Of a stretch of 64,000 nucleotides of DNA, positions 12,622 through 23,623 are shown piece after piece. The stretch spans positions 35,086,501 through 35,150,500 of the forward strand of contig CM075652.1 in assembly GCA_037953625.1 (NCBI GenBank), given 5' to 3'. Under the pieces are notes generated by a model. That model saw only the letters and a program-made list of their open reading frames with translations, did no database searches and had not been told where the DNA came from. The stretch is from Crotalaria pallida (Eukaryota > Streptophyta > Magnoliopsida > Fabales > Fabaceae). A program made the position numbers and the translations under genes. The stretch's first letter is position 1. Each line of letters begins with the position of its first letter.

Positions 12622-12634
12622 TGCTCTGATACCA
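12622..12634 (-). other. Gypsy-1 primer-binding site
   Basis: Minus strand TGGTATCAGAGCA lies five bases after the LTR terminus GGGGTGTTACA. It matches the initiator tRNA-Met 3' end. Confidence 0.92.
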
Positions 12635-12639
12635 CCAAG

Positions 12640-15077
12640 TGTAACACCCCGATTTGGAAAACTCGAAAACAAACACTTTAAATTACTAATTAATCCTTTC
12701 ATGAAAATTAGGGAATTTTTTTTTAAACAAGTAGAAAACTCATCGATCAAGTTTCCCAAAACAAGGTATTACTTTTAAATCCTTTCTCTTAAAGTTTATC
12801 GAATTTTCGAAACAATTTGATTTAGATAACTTCACAAAACAAATGCTTTTCGTATAGGAAAATATTTGATTTACTTAAAATAGTTACCTGTCTGATTACG
12901 ACAGTCTTTCGGAAAAACAGTTTAAAAACAGACCATAAAGGTTCTTTCAAAAGTGGTCACCATAGTTCATCGGTGCCATTCATACATAAACATTTACCTT
13001 AGAAAAACATTTCAAAAGAAGACGGGTACACTTGATATACATATCAGCAAGGGTCCATTAGAACCTAACTATAAACTACTAAGCAGCGTCCCCTTCTCGA
13101 TCCGGAACGTAAGTCTTCAAAAGCAATCTTCGTCGTCCAACAGTAGCCCTCTTGTCAGCGCATCACGATCAATAGGTCTTTCTTCCAGGAGAAGCCACAC
13201 TAGCTCCGCCATCTTTTAAAACTAGAGGTTCATCATCACATGTGCACAAGATGTTGAGAGAGTAAGTTATCCAAATGGAATTACTCCCATCGACTTCTTG
13301 GATTTACACTAGCGACGTATACCAGAACATAACAAACAATACAAACAAACAATATAGCAGATAGTTATGCAAGATGCATGAGGATGCAATGCAATCGTCG
13401 CATTGTCTAACACTTTATCTTTCACTTAAGAGAAGTCCTAAATCAGACGTCTCGCAAAGTCGAAGTCTCTTTGTCCACCTTTCTCGAGTCCATAATATCG
13501 AAAATTCAGGCTTTATAGTTTAGGGTCTACATCTCCTCGGAATCCATCCGCCTAGTCGGAAGCAACCAGAAGTACAGGATCTCTAACCACACCGGCTCCG
13601 GGAGACGACACCAAAATATAAAATGCCCGGGAAAAATGTCATGACAAGGGTGTCCACCTCCGCCGTGTTCAAGTATCCCTCTTCTGATCCTGATTTAGTC
13701 AAGGGGGTGTCAGTCATCCGTCTAGTGATCATGCAGTACTTCAGCTACGACACAGGACTACCTACCCAACATTGGATGGTCAACCCAGGTCACTGTAGCT
13801 TTTTCCCGCCTAGACAGACTCCTCTTAGGCTTCTTGACGAATCACCGTCATTGCCCTCCCCTATCCTAATCATCAAGTGATTACCACGCAGGTAAACACC
13901 GTATCTTCCTCTCCCCTACTTCGGGTAAGGGTTTTAAGTCGTAAGGTTGTACTCGTCTGTTCTAACGTCGACCCATCCTAAGTCATCTCCGTCTTACAGC
14001 TCCGACCATATGCGGAATGCTTCTGTGGGACTCGACCACTAAGTCTGACGGGCTCCGACCCATCCTGAATCACACTCGGCATACGGCTCCGACTCGTATG
14101 CAGGATATCAACAACTATTCTGAAGGGCTCCGACCCACTCAGAATCATTCTCGGCATATAGCTCCGACTATATGCAGGATATCAACAATCCTTGATAGAT
14201 AGGCTCCGACCTATCTTAACTCACTCTCAACATATGGCTACGACCATATGGAAACTATCTCAACATATGGCTACGACCATATGGAAACTATCCTTGTAGA
14301 ATCCGGCACTCATTGCGTCTGGTCCAAAAGCATCGTCGTTATCCAGGCACTAATCCACTAGCCATGTCGTCAGATCGATCCTCGGACCCGGGCGCATCAA
14401 CATCATCCGGTTCCATAGCGTGTTCCACCCCTTAGATTTTCGTTCTATTCTTTGGGGGATTTCTTATAGTCTTCTAATGTCTTTACTACTCTTATCTTAT
14501 ATCGCGGGATGATGCATTATGCTCATGCAATGACAATATAAACAACACTGTATCTCAACATAAATAAATATATCAATCAATCAATCAATAGCATGTGATG
14601 GTATAGGTCTGAGTCTTCGTATACCACGATACAAACAAGACATACAATTTATCGGGTATACTACTAACTACAATAGACCTTTACTCCGACTTTGAGAGAG
14701 TACGTAGTGTCCTAATATACTCACTAGACACCAAAGCATCTTAGGATAACTTCTCTCTCACCTGGTTTCGCAGTTACCTATTCCACAAGTTCCGAACAAT
14801 CTGCTTCCTTCCTAGTCTGCCCGACTCCAACTTCTTTCAAGTCCCACAAGATAGACACACGGATATTAAAACTTTATTTAATATTACTCTTTGAAATCAT
14901 TCTCAAAAATTACTTAGGAAAAATCCAGACTTTGTCTTCATGTGAAACCAAAATATCAATTCTTTTACTCAAACTTGTCCAAAATCAAACACTAACTTTT
15001 ATACCTTAAAATCATGAGAAAATAATCAAATAAATCAATTTAATTAAAAAGTTTTTTTGCTGGTCTCTCTTGGACAG
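12640..15077 (-). repeat. Gypsy-1 5' LTR (3' part of the LTR)
   Basis: On + the LTR starts TGTAACACCCCG at 12640 and is cut at 15077 by L1. It contains the hairpin array at 14025-14283 and a splice-donor-like block at 14750-14763 (minus strand AGGTGAGAGAG) shared with LTRs A-D. A 31-codon minus-strand ORF (13212-13117) lies downstream of a segment (13254-13309) also recognisable in LTRs B and D. No larger gene is visible. Confidence 0.85.
14025..14283. repeat. Array of about seven hairpins with a constant CTCCGA/CTACGA loop
   Basis: Inverted repeats flank the loop at 14080-14100 (CATACG/CGTATG), 14117-14145 (ATTCTGA/TCAGAAT plus GGG/CCC), 14154-14175 (8-bp stem GCATATAG), 14198-14215 (GATAGG/CCTATC), 14231-14250 and 14264-14283 (CATATGG/CCATATG). 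Weaker units lie at 14025-14039 and 14050-14061. Stems differ between units but pairing is kept, while the loop stays CTCCGA or CTACGA. Confidence 0.85.
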
Positions 15078-15218
15078 TGTAACATCCCAAATTTTAATTC
15101 CAAGAGTAATTAGGAAGAATTAAGTTAGAAGTTATGAGGAAAACCATAGGAAACCATGGATAGGAGTTAAGGGTAGTGTTTTAGAGTTAGAATTTGTCAA
15201 AATAGGAGTTTTCAGAGG

Positions 15219-15493
15219 AGTAATCGATTACTTGCAGAGTGTAATCGATTACATGCTCTCTGGTGAAATCACACAAAAGTTGCATTAAAAGTAATGGATT
15301 ACTTGGGCAAAGTAATGGATTACTTGGGCAAAGTCTTCGATTACTTGGGCAAAGTAATGGATTACATTGGGAAAAGTAATCGATTACCAGTGCTTTGGTG
15401 AATGTATGATGCTGCAAAAATAATCAATTAATTGGAGGAAGTAATCGATTATTTTGGCAAAGTAATGGATTAATTTGGGCAAGTAATCGATTA
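15219..15493. promoter_or_regulatory. L1 promoter array of TAATCGATTA palindromes
   Basis: About nine copies or near-copies of GTAATCGATTAC or GTAATGGATTAC occur, several joined by CTTGGGCAAA spacers. The last ends at 15493, 26 bases before TATATAAA (15519-15526). The position suggests a clustered upstream binding site; function is inferred. Confidence 0.65.
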
Positions 15494-15518
15494 CTTCAGG
15501 TCTGATGCAGAAAAAAAA

Positions 15519-15526
15519 TATATAAA
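15519..15526 (+). promoter_or_regulatory. L1 TATA box
   Basis: TATATAAA follows an A-run directly downstream of the palindrome array and precedes a pyrimidine-rich leader, a typical plant core-promoter layout. Confidence 0.6.
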
Positions 15527-16713
15527 GTAAGGGAAGAATCGTATTTTCCTCTCCTTATCCCCTTATTTCAGCCACTCAACCCCCACCCTTATCCACAAAT
15601 CACGAGTCCCTCTCTCTCTTCTTCTCTTTCTCTCTTCTCCTCCCTCTTATACGCTTCTCTCCCTCTCTTCTCCCTCTCAACACAACATCAACACCATCAC
15701 CTTCCTCCTCCCCTCTCTCATTCGATCAGCCCCTTCTTCTCTCTTAGGGCTTTCTTCTTCTTCAGCTACCACCCAAGATCAAATGGGGTTTCTCTTATTT
15801 CCATCAACAATCAACCTTCCTTCTTTTCCATTTCGTTTTCTCTCTCCTCCTTCCCAAGGGTTCCATTTCTTTTTCATTAACTCATTCAAGAGCAAGAGAT
15901 TTCCATTATCTCCGTCATCAAATATCTTTGTTCTTATCCCCAAGCAAGCAAGAAAACAATCAATCTCCCTTCTTTTCTTCCACAAAATTCGTGGCACCCT
16001 CTCCATCACCACTCTTTGATTTTCAATCTTCTAAGCCATGAAAGTCATCACAAGAAATCTTACTCACCTCAAGGACCAAAAGACCAAGGCTCTTCTTCCT
16101 TTCTAAACCATCATTCAAGGATTAGGGGGTTCAAAACCCTAGGTTCTCAAGGCCAGGACTCTGGTTTCTCATCTCTTGTGGTTGTGAGGTAAGGGGAGTC
16201 TCTTTTCCATACTTTGAGTTAGGGATAGTTATAGTTTATAATAGAATTTAGGCTTAATGGTTAGATTGGGTTGTGGGTAATGAAATAATATTTGATTATA
16301 ATTGATTCGGGGTGAATGTATAATTTTGGTTAATTTTTGTCTTATTATTGAAAATGTTTATGTTAATTATTTTTGTATACTATTAATGTAAGAAGTGAAG
16401 AACCCTAGGGAGTTGATTTATTTTGAGCACCCTGAGACATACCTGAGTATGTTGATTGATTGTTGATATTTGACGGTTATTATTTGTATGTGCACAAGGT
16501 GTTTAGTGTGAGTGATATTGATTGTTATTTGTTGATTAATTAGAATTATATAAAGGAAAAGAGGAATGATGATTTTATGAATGTGAAGCAAAAAGAAAAC
16601 AAATTCAGAAAAGTATTAACAAAGTAATAAAGATATAATTTGGATGTGTGACCCAGATCTTGTAAGGCGTTGTCCGTAGGAGACTGTACGCATAGATCGC
16701 GTAAGTCGCACTT

Positions 16714-19700
16714 TGTAACATCCCGAATTTTAATTCTAATAATAATTAGAATAATAGTAAGATTTGGAAGTAAGGATTATCCTAGAAGGGATTTAAAATT
16801 ATGGATTAGGAGTTCTTTGAGTGCCATAGAGGAGTCAAGGAGCATTGGCATCGAAAAGCAAATTTAAAGAAGACCAAACGAGTGTTAAAAATCGATTTTT
16901 CGATGTTATAAACAGCCGACGTTAGGAAATTAAAAATAAAAGATTTAAGACTCAAAACACAATTCCCACCGTTGGATATGAAGGTATGATTTTTAGGAAG
17001 TTACTCGTCAAATTTGAGCAAGATCCGACGGTGAACGAAGATGTTATGGCTATTTGAAGTTGGGAGAAAATAGTTGAAAAATAGAAAAGCAAACTAGCAG
17101 TATCTGGTCATTTTACTCGAGTATTTTGTGAAATACTCGAGTATTTTGGGTCAAAACACTCGTAAATACTCGAGTATTCTGCTACCTGCAGCTTTAAAAT
17201 CGTGTTTTGGGGGCTGAAACCCCCATTTCAACCCCTCCTTCTCTCTCTCCGCCCAGCACCTCCTTCAACCACCATCACCGGAGCTCATGGCCGCCACCCC
17301 ACCTCCTTGTTCCTCCTCCTACTCATAGATCCTTTCTCTCCCTCTCCTCCCTCTTGATCCTGTTTCTCTCTCCTTCCCTCACTCTCTCATCCTCTCTCTA
17401 GCCCTTCTCCCCCCACCACCAGCAGCCACCACCGCCGCCCCACAAGCCGCCACCACCAAATCCACCACCACCATGAACGCCTCTCTCTCCCTCCTTTCCC
17501 CTCTTGACTCTTAGTTCCTTTCTCTCTCATCTAGGGCTTTGAGTCCTTTCACCTCCGGCCACCACAACCCGCCGCCACTGCACCGGCCACCACAGCCACC
17601 GTGAGCCGCCACTCCCACCGTCCCGATCCATCACCATAACCATAAACCCCTCCCTTTTCCATTCTCTCTCTCACCGTGAACCCTCTCTCTCTCCTCCCGG
17701 TGTCGAAGAGCAACACCGTCACCGTGATCGAGATCAATTGTCCCCACCGTTCTTGGAATCAAGGATTGGGGAAGCTTAGGATCCAGTTGGAGCCGAGCTA
17801 AAGCATGAGTCGGGGAGTAAAGCGCCAGATTAAGGTTACCCCTCACTATCACCGATTGAGGTAAGGGATTTCATTACCAGTCCTTAAGGGGTGTATTTCT
17901 GGGTAGTTATATCTATCACTAGGACCGGGGGAAATGTTAATTGTTAATGAACCTTAGAGTATCCCGCTAATAATGAAGGAAGATAATTAGGAAAGAAAAT
18001 TTAGTTAAAGAAGAGTTGAAACAATTAGCAACGAAATAAACGGAATAATAAGAAAGAAATAAATAAACGGAATTATAAGAACGAGTGAGTAGCGTAAGTG
18101 AGAAAAGGGAGAAATTAGAGATTAACTATGGAGAGCCGGAATTAAATAAAGAAAGTGTAGGAATTAGTTGAGAACTAAATTAGGATAAAATAAGGTTAAT
18201 AGAAATAAATGGAGTGATTGAGTAATTAGCCATTAGAGGAAAGAAATAAATGGAAAATAAGAAAAAGAGAGTTAACGGAAAAAAAAAAGAAATAATATAA
18301 TTGGTTCTAAATGCATGATCTAGGTATTATTAAATATGAGTGATGTAGGAAAAAGAAACAAAGGAAGAGAAGAAGAAAAAGAAAAGAAAGAGAATGGAAT
18401 TAATTGAGAGTTAGTAACAAGAGTTAAAATATAAAGCATATGACCAAGTTAGGTAGAGTTAATTAAAGGTAAGAATAAGCTAGTAAAGTGAAATATTGAA
18501 AATAGTGGAAAGTAAATAATCTGATGATAAGTCCCTAAATAGCGGAATGAGAGACAAGAGAATAACACAGTAAACCAGAAAAAGAGGCTGAGAAACAGAA
18601 AAAGAGAAAGAAAGGTAAAAGATAAAAATCCGATGCGGGCCTGAGAAGGCGTATCGGCATCGTTGCGATCCTGTGAGGGCGTGTCGATTGAAAAGGAAAG
18701 ATAAAAGTCCGATGCGGGCCTGAAAAGGCGTATCAGCATCGATGCGAGCCTGTGAGGGCGTGTCGATTAAAAAGGACAAGTGGAAGTCCGATGCGGGCCT
18801 GAGAAAGCGTATCGGCATCGATGCGAGCCTGTGAGGACGTGTCGATTAGAAAGGAAAGATGGAAGTCCGATGCGGGCCTGAGAAGGCGTATCGGCAATGA
18901 TGCGAGCCTGTGAGGGCATGTCGATTAAAAACAATATGAATGGAAAATGGATAAAGGATATGGAGTGTATGCAGATCATTGATTTGTGGTTGCATACACT
19001 GTGCGTAGATCTCTGATTTGAGGTTACGTATAAGGGAAAAACGAATAAAGGAAAATGGAAAGGATAAAGGGTAATGAGAATGAAATAAAAAGGAAATTTA
19101 AATGGAAGTACAAATGGAAAATGAGAATAAAAAGGAAAATAACGAAAGTAATGAGGAACAAGAATAATTAGAGGTTAGGGATTATCTAAAAGTAAACAAT
19201 TAGAAAGACAAAGAATTGGGAAACAGTTAGGAGGTAAAAAGGAAAAGAAGAGCATAAATTAAGTAGTATAGCATAGGCTTGAATGGTCTTGGTGTGTCGT
19301 ATATATCTTCTTAGAAATCTCTCTTTTATGTTCTGTGTGATGCTTCCCCTGTGTGGTTAATATTTTTCAGGTACACAAGTGGAGCATACACCAGTGCTGG
19401 CCGAGCAGGATTACAAGTTCCACTACGTGGAATGTATTTTACTTATTTTGGAGTGGATAATTACTTTTTGTGAATTATTTATGAATTAGTAGCTTGCCCT
19501 GAAATTTGTATCCATCGGGCGTTAGGATCTGTTATAATTATTAAACTATTGTTGTTTACGTTTTTAAACAATTCTGGACTGACATGTTTTTAGAAGAAAA
19601 TTTTTGGGAAGTCCGGAAAACAGAGGAAACTCTGCCGGATTTTCGTAAAACCTTCTAAAGAAATTTAAGTATTAAAAAGAAATTTTCAAACTCCGATTTT

Positions 19701-19741
19701 AATAAAACGTAAAATTTACTAATAAAAGTGAGAGTGTTACA
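16714..19741 (+). mobile_element. F: solo LTR (3028 bp) inserted in the L1 LTR, TSD CACTT
   Basis: It begins TGTAACATCCCG and ends GAGTGTTACA. It is flanked by a perfect 5-bp duplication CACTT (16709-16713 and 19742-19746), and the L1 tandem repeat continues across it. There is no PBS, internal domain or polypurine tract. It is homologous to LTR E over most of its length, for example 16945-17045 versus 54720-54830. It carries three TACTCGAGTA palindromes (17115-17176), a pyrimidine-rich leader and a 79-bp tandem array (18630-18935). Confidence 0.88.
18630..18935 (+). repeat. 79-bp tandem repeat in LTR F, 4 copies
   Basis: Copies start at 18630, 18709, 18788 and 18867, exactly 79 bases apart. 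Each holds two related half-units of about 40 bp with GCGGGCCTGAGAAGGCGT and GCGAGCCTGTGAGGGCGT, each able to form a short GCC/GGC stem. Confidence 0.9.
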
Positions 19742-19746
19742 CACTT

Positions 19747-20225
19747 AGTGCGTCGCTGTAAGTCGTTGTCCGTAGGAGACTGTACGCAATGATGGGCATA
19801 CATTCTGGTTGTGGGTGATCCAGATCTTGTAAGACGTTGTCCGTAGGAGACTGTACGCATAGATCGCGTAAGTCGCACCTAGTGCGCTGCAGTAAGTCGT
19901 TGTCCGAAGGAGACTGTACGCAGTTATGGACACACACACCCTAAACTAATAAAGATATAATTGGATTGTGTGCTTCCAGATCTTGTAAGACGTTGTCCGA
20001 AGGAGACTTTACGCATAGATCGCGTAAGCCGCACATAGTGCGCTGCTGTAAGTCGTTGTCTGATGGAGACTGTACGCAATGATGGACGCACCTTCTAAAG
20101 TGTGGGATTCCAGGTCTTGGAAGACGTTGTCCGAAGGAGACTGTACGCATAAATCGCATAAGTCGCACTTAGTGCACAGCTATAAGTCGTTGTCCGAAGG
20201 AGACTGTACGCAGTTATGGACCCAC
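19747..20225 (+). repeat. L1 LTR tandem array, alternating units
   Basis: The core GTTGTCCG[T/A]AGGAGAC followed by TGTACGCA recurs near 19755, 19835, 19895, 19990, 20055, 20120 and 20190, with one more copy left of F near 16670. Two flank types alternate: one ends in ATAGATCGCGTAAGTCGCAC, the other in AATGATGG or GTTATGGAC. Confidence 0.85.
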
Positions 20226-20779
20226 CTTATATCTTTAGAAACCACATATATAAGATAAAAGAGAACCCAATAAATGTAAAAGAGGAAAGAAAACATGAAA
20301 ATATTGAAAAGAGATGAAGATGTATGTATGAACCGTTATAGTTTTTGCCTGCTGAAAGTGTTGATGTTTGATAAAAGAATGTTGTTTTTATTAATGAGAA
20401 TTTCATAAATCTTGGAATTGGATCTATGAAAGAAATTGTAATATGATTATGGTTTAATTGTTGGTCCGTGACCTAATTTGATTATTATACTTGAATTCTT
20501 GTTATGAGCTATGTACTATTTTCTAATTCAATGTCTTGTGAAAAGGTCTCACCCTTAGTGGTTATCATTTTAGGTGAATGCTAAGGAGCTCAAGATCAGA
20601 GTGTCGCAGCGGAAGAAATCGAGGAAGGAAACTCTATATTGTATTTTCTTATATTATAATTGGAATGCCCAAAACCATTTGTAAATTTGTTTTATGAGTA
20701 GTGAAATTTTAATGTTCCTTATTAGGATTACAAACCTTTAAATTACTATTTTTTTAAAAATAAATGGGTGTTACATTTA

Positions 20780-20792
20780 TGGTATCAGAGCA
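20780..20792 (+). other. L1 primer-binding site
   Basis: TGGTATCAGAGCA begins four bases after the LTR end TGTTACA and fixes L1 orientation as +. Confidence 0.9.
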
Positions 20793-22926
20793 GTTCCTTC
20801 CTTCCGACCTGCGGGAAAGTGGTCCCGATCTCGCTGTGAACACTCTCATCCCAAGCTTCTTTCCAGGGGTGACACTCTTTTAAGTGGAAATGTTAATGCT
20901 AAGTGGTGATTGAGTAATGTACCCTATATGAGCGGAATGAGTTTATGTTGACAAATGGGAACACTAATAAGTGACAAATTAAGAAAATTGTTTATAGAAG
21001 TGAAAAGGAAAGTGAATTCCTTGGAACCTAAGCAGATCCCTTAGGGATTCAAGGGATCACATAATAGTAAGTGTTACCCAATTGTAAACAGGAAACTTAA
21101 ATGGTGTAAATTAAGTTTTGTTTGAGGATGCAAATTTTAAGTTTTGAGTTATTCAAGAAGATTGACGTTTCTTACAAAGGAAATCCTGCTCATCATAGTG
21201 GCGTACATAAACTTAAACTAGATGGCAAGGGCGATTACCACCGATGGAATGTAGTGTCGGAATTGGCCAATCCAATGCTGCATTTATCGGGAGGTAACGT
21301 CGTCGAAATCTAGGAGTTGGTGCATCATTGTGAATTAGTAACCGATTTCCTATGTATAAAACTTTTGTGTTAGTTCTTTATGCTTTGATACTTTGCTATG
21401 TGCATTTATGTGTGATTTTAATGTATGTTGTTGAGTAAATTGGTGTCGAATTAATGGAACAGGGAATAGAAATGGAACTGCATGGAATAAACAAATTTTG
21501 ATCTTGAATACTAATCCAATCGAGTGATCAAATTTACGTCGATTCGACTAGTATCTAAGAGAACCAAAAACAATGTTTAAATTAAATCAAGGGTTGAGTT
21601 CCATGGCTAATCTCAATTCAAGTGACTATGACACCAAATGAAAAATAGGAAAAATCGAGAACTAATCGATTGGATTTAAACCACCAAATCATATCAGATT
21701 GAGTTACGAAACAAAAACAAATTTTTGCCTAAGTTGGGAAGCGATTTGAATTCAATCAAAAGGTTCTTGAAATATGTTTATATGTGGATTAGTGCAGCAT
21801 TAAAGTAAGCGGACAAAAATTAGAAGTGGAACTATGAGAATCCAAATAATTATTCCTTTGATTCTAATCTATCCGGGTGACTTAGTTTGCATCGGTTAGA
21901 CTAGAATTCATAAGCATAACAAAAACATTTCTGTTAAACTCATAGTTGATTCCACCACTACTTTAACTTCGATGACTCTAATATCAAACGAAAGATAAGC
22001 TCGAGCTTCTATCGATTGAATTTGAACCCCGAGTTACAATAATAAAACTTTTATAATGGAAAGAGGTTTCTTTAATCGAGGGAAGGGTGAGAAATTCAAT
22101 CTAGAAGTTCTCGCATCATTACGGATTGGATGATGGTCCTATATATGCATATCTAAAAAGTCTGTGTTTTGTGGGGATGAGTTTAAACTTTTGAAAATGT
22201 TTCCAAACGATTTTGAGACTAAGAGCTTTTCAATTGCCATCCCCATGCTTTAAAGTCCCAAACCATTTTTCTTCATTACGAAGTGACCTAAGATATTGCT
22301 TTTGAAATTTGATTTCAAAAATAAAATTGACTATGTTTGTGTATGGGTATATCCATGTGAGTATATGTATAAATTTTATATTCAAGCATGAATGGATTTG
22401 AATTTCGAAAACGATTTCCAAATTGATTTTTCTGATCTAAGAGTTTTTGCCTTGGCCTAGGAAAAGAAGTCTTAGTTGGTCCATAGTGAGTTCATAGGAG
22501 TTTGTGATTAGGGTAGTGTTTGTTAAACCCTAGGACAGGTAGATTTGTCAAGGGCGCCTAGCTGCGTATGATTGGTTGATAAGTGTGCTTGATGTTAATA
22601 TATGCAAAATGAATTTTGTTTTATGCTTGTGAGTGTTCAAAATGAATTTCAAAGTATTGCACCGAATGCCACTCATTCCAAATGAATAGTGAAGCCGCAC
22701 GACAAAATTTTGATAAAATAGTAAGGAAAGCAAGGACTCCTAAGTAATCGAGCAGTGAATTAATTCATTTGTTTTAATCAAGTCGCATGTCGATTAAATA
22801 GGAACCCTTCATGCGCGACCCAAATCAATCCGGAATGAATTGCAAATTTTCTAACTTGAAGAAAAAGGGAATGACATTTTTCAATTTTTGACATCTTACC
22901 AAACTGAATTTTTCCTAAGAAAAAGG
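20793..22926 (+). other. L1 internal leader, no recognisable gene
   Basis: This is AT-rich sequence with stop codons in all frames at short intervals. The longest forward ORF (21122-21313, 63 codons) matches nothing I recognise. Either the element is a large non-coding derivative or the gag start lay beyond the Copia-3 junction near 22926. Confidence 0.5.
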
Positions 22927-23553
22927 GAGTTTGCCAAACAAAGTGGCTAAGTCCATGCTATTTATGTCTCTTGATTCCTTGATGGCGGTTACCTTGGGTT
23001 GCCAACTCCTATCAAGACATCTTAGAATTTTGTTAGTAGTTTCACCATTGCGAAATACTTTTCCCAAGGAAATCAAATGATTAACAATGTGAGAGAATCG
23101 CTTTTGCAAGTCACTAATGGATTCATTTGGCAACATGTGGAACAATTCATATTCGTGAGTTAGAGAATTCAATCTTGCATCTCTAACCTCACTTGTTCCC
23201 TCATGTGTGACTTGCAAAGTATCCCACATTTCTTTTGCCGATTTACATTGGGAAACTCTATAAAATTCATCATGGGATAGAGCCGAAAAGATGATGTTTT
23301 TAGCTTTTAAATCAAATGAGACTTTTATCTTTTCATCATCATTCCAACTACTCCTTGGAATTTCAACAATTTCATCATTTATTTTCTTTTTGGGAATGAA
23401 AGGACCATTTTCAATTGCATCCCAAATATCCATATCAATTGCTTCAATAAAAACTTTCATGCGAGTTTTCCAATAAACATATCCTTCACCATTAAATAGT
23501 GGAGGACAGTTTATTGAAGCTCCTTCTCCACCAAAGTTATTGCTAGAGCCCAT
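22915..23553 (-). pseudogene. gag: Copia-3 gag, N-terminal fragment
   Basis: The first roughly 208 codons match the Copia-1/Copia-2 gag N-terminus and UBN2-like domain (NNFGGEGASIN, YWKTRMKVFIEAID, WDTLQVTHEGTSEVR). After FGKL the homology ends and the ORF runs into a stop within four codons in unrelated DNA. Both zinc knuckles and the coiled coil are lost, so the product could not act as a full gag. Confidence 0.88.
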
Positions 23554-23609
23554 TTAGTTTCCAAAAGGATCTTTTTCGAAAAAGTTGTTACACTCGATCT
23601 TTCGACCGA

Positions 23610-23621
23610 GCTCTGATACCA
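23610..23621 (-). other. Copia-3 primer-binding site
   Basis: Minus strand TGGTATCAGAGC lies two bases after the LTR end CCAACA, as in the other copia copies. Confidence 0.9.
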
Positions 23622-23623
23622 CT

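Larger units (their letters stand above)
5051..15077 (-). mobile_element. Gypsy-1: Tekay/Del-type Ty3/gypsy retrotransposon, decayed
   Basis: On the minus strand the order is 5' LTR (right), PBS, gag, protease, RT, RNase H, integrase, polypurine tract, 3' LTR (left). Both LTRs are interrupted: the left by Copia-1, the right by L1. The overlapping LTR pieces (5051-5328 and 14800-15077) differ at about 5 of 278 positions. Joining the unique pieces implies an LTR of about 5.05 kb. The C-terminal region with PLVKVIWSF and ATWERE resembles the short chromodomain-like tail of the Tekay/Del lineage. Confidence 0.88.
15078..20775 (+). repeat. L1 5' LTR, split by solo LTR F
   Basis: Both termini are TGTAACA/TGTTACA-like. 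The LTR contains a palindrome-rich promoter segment (15219-15493), a TATA box at 15519 and, on both sides of F, a tandem array with the core GTTGTCCG and GGAGACTGTACGCA (16653-16713 and 19747-20225). Short ORFs inside (for example 15783-16019) are in low-complexity pyrimidine-rich DNA and unsupported. Confidence 0.8.
15078..22926 (+). mobile_element. L1: Ty3/gypsy-type LTR element, 5' LTR and leader only
   Basis: The LTR begins TGTAACATCCC at 15078 and ends GGGTGTTACA at 20775, followed by a tRNA-Met-type PBS. Without the nested solo LTR F and its duplicated 5 bases, the LTR is about 2665 bp. About 2.1 kb of internal sequence follows with no recognisable gag, and it ends where Copia-3 begins. 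The left junction falls inside the Gypsy-1 5' LTR after GGACAG; the right flank needed to prove a target-site duplication is not in the window. Confidence 0.75.

Noticed and set aside
15210..15500. Repeated TAATCGATTAC with regular spacers as a CRISPR-like array
   Set aside because: Repeats are short palindromes with irregular spacing inside a plant LTR promoter; no CRISPR features.
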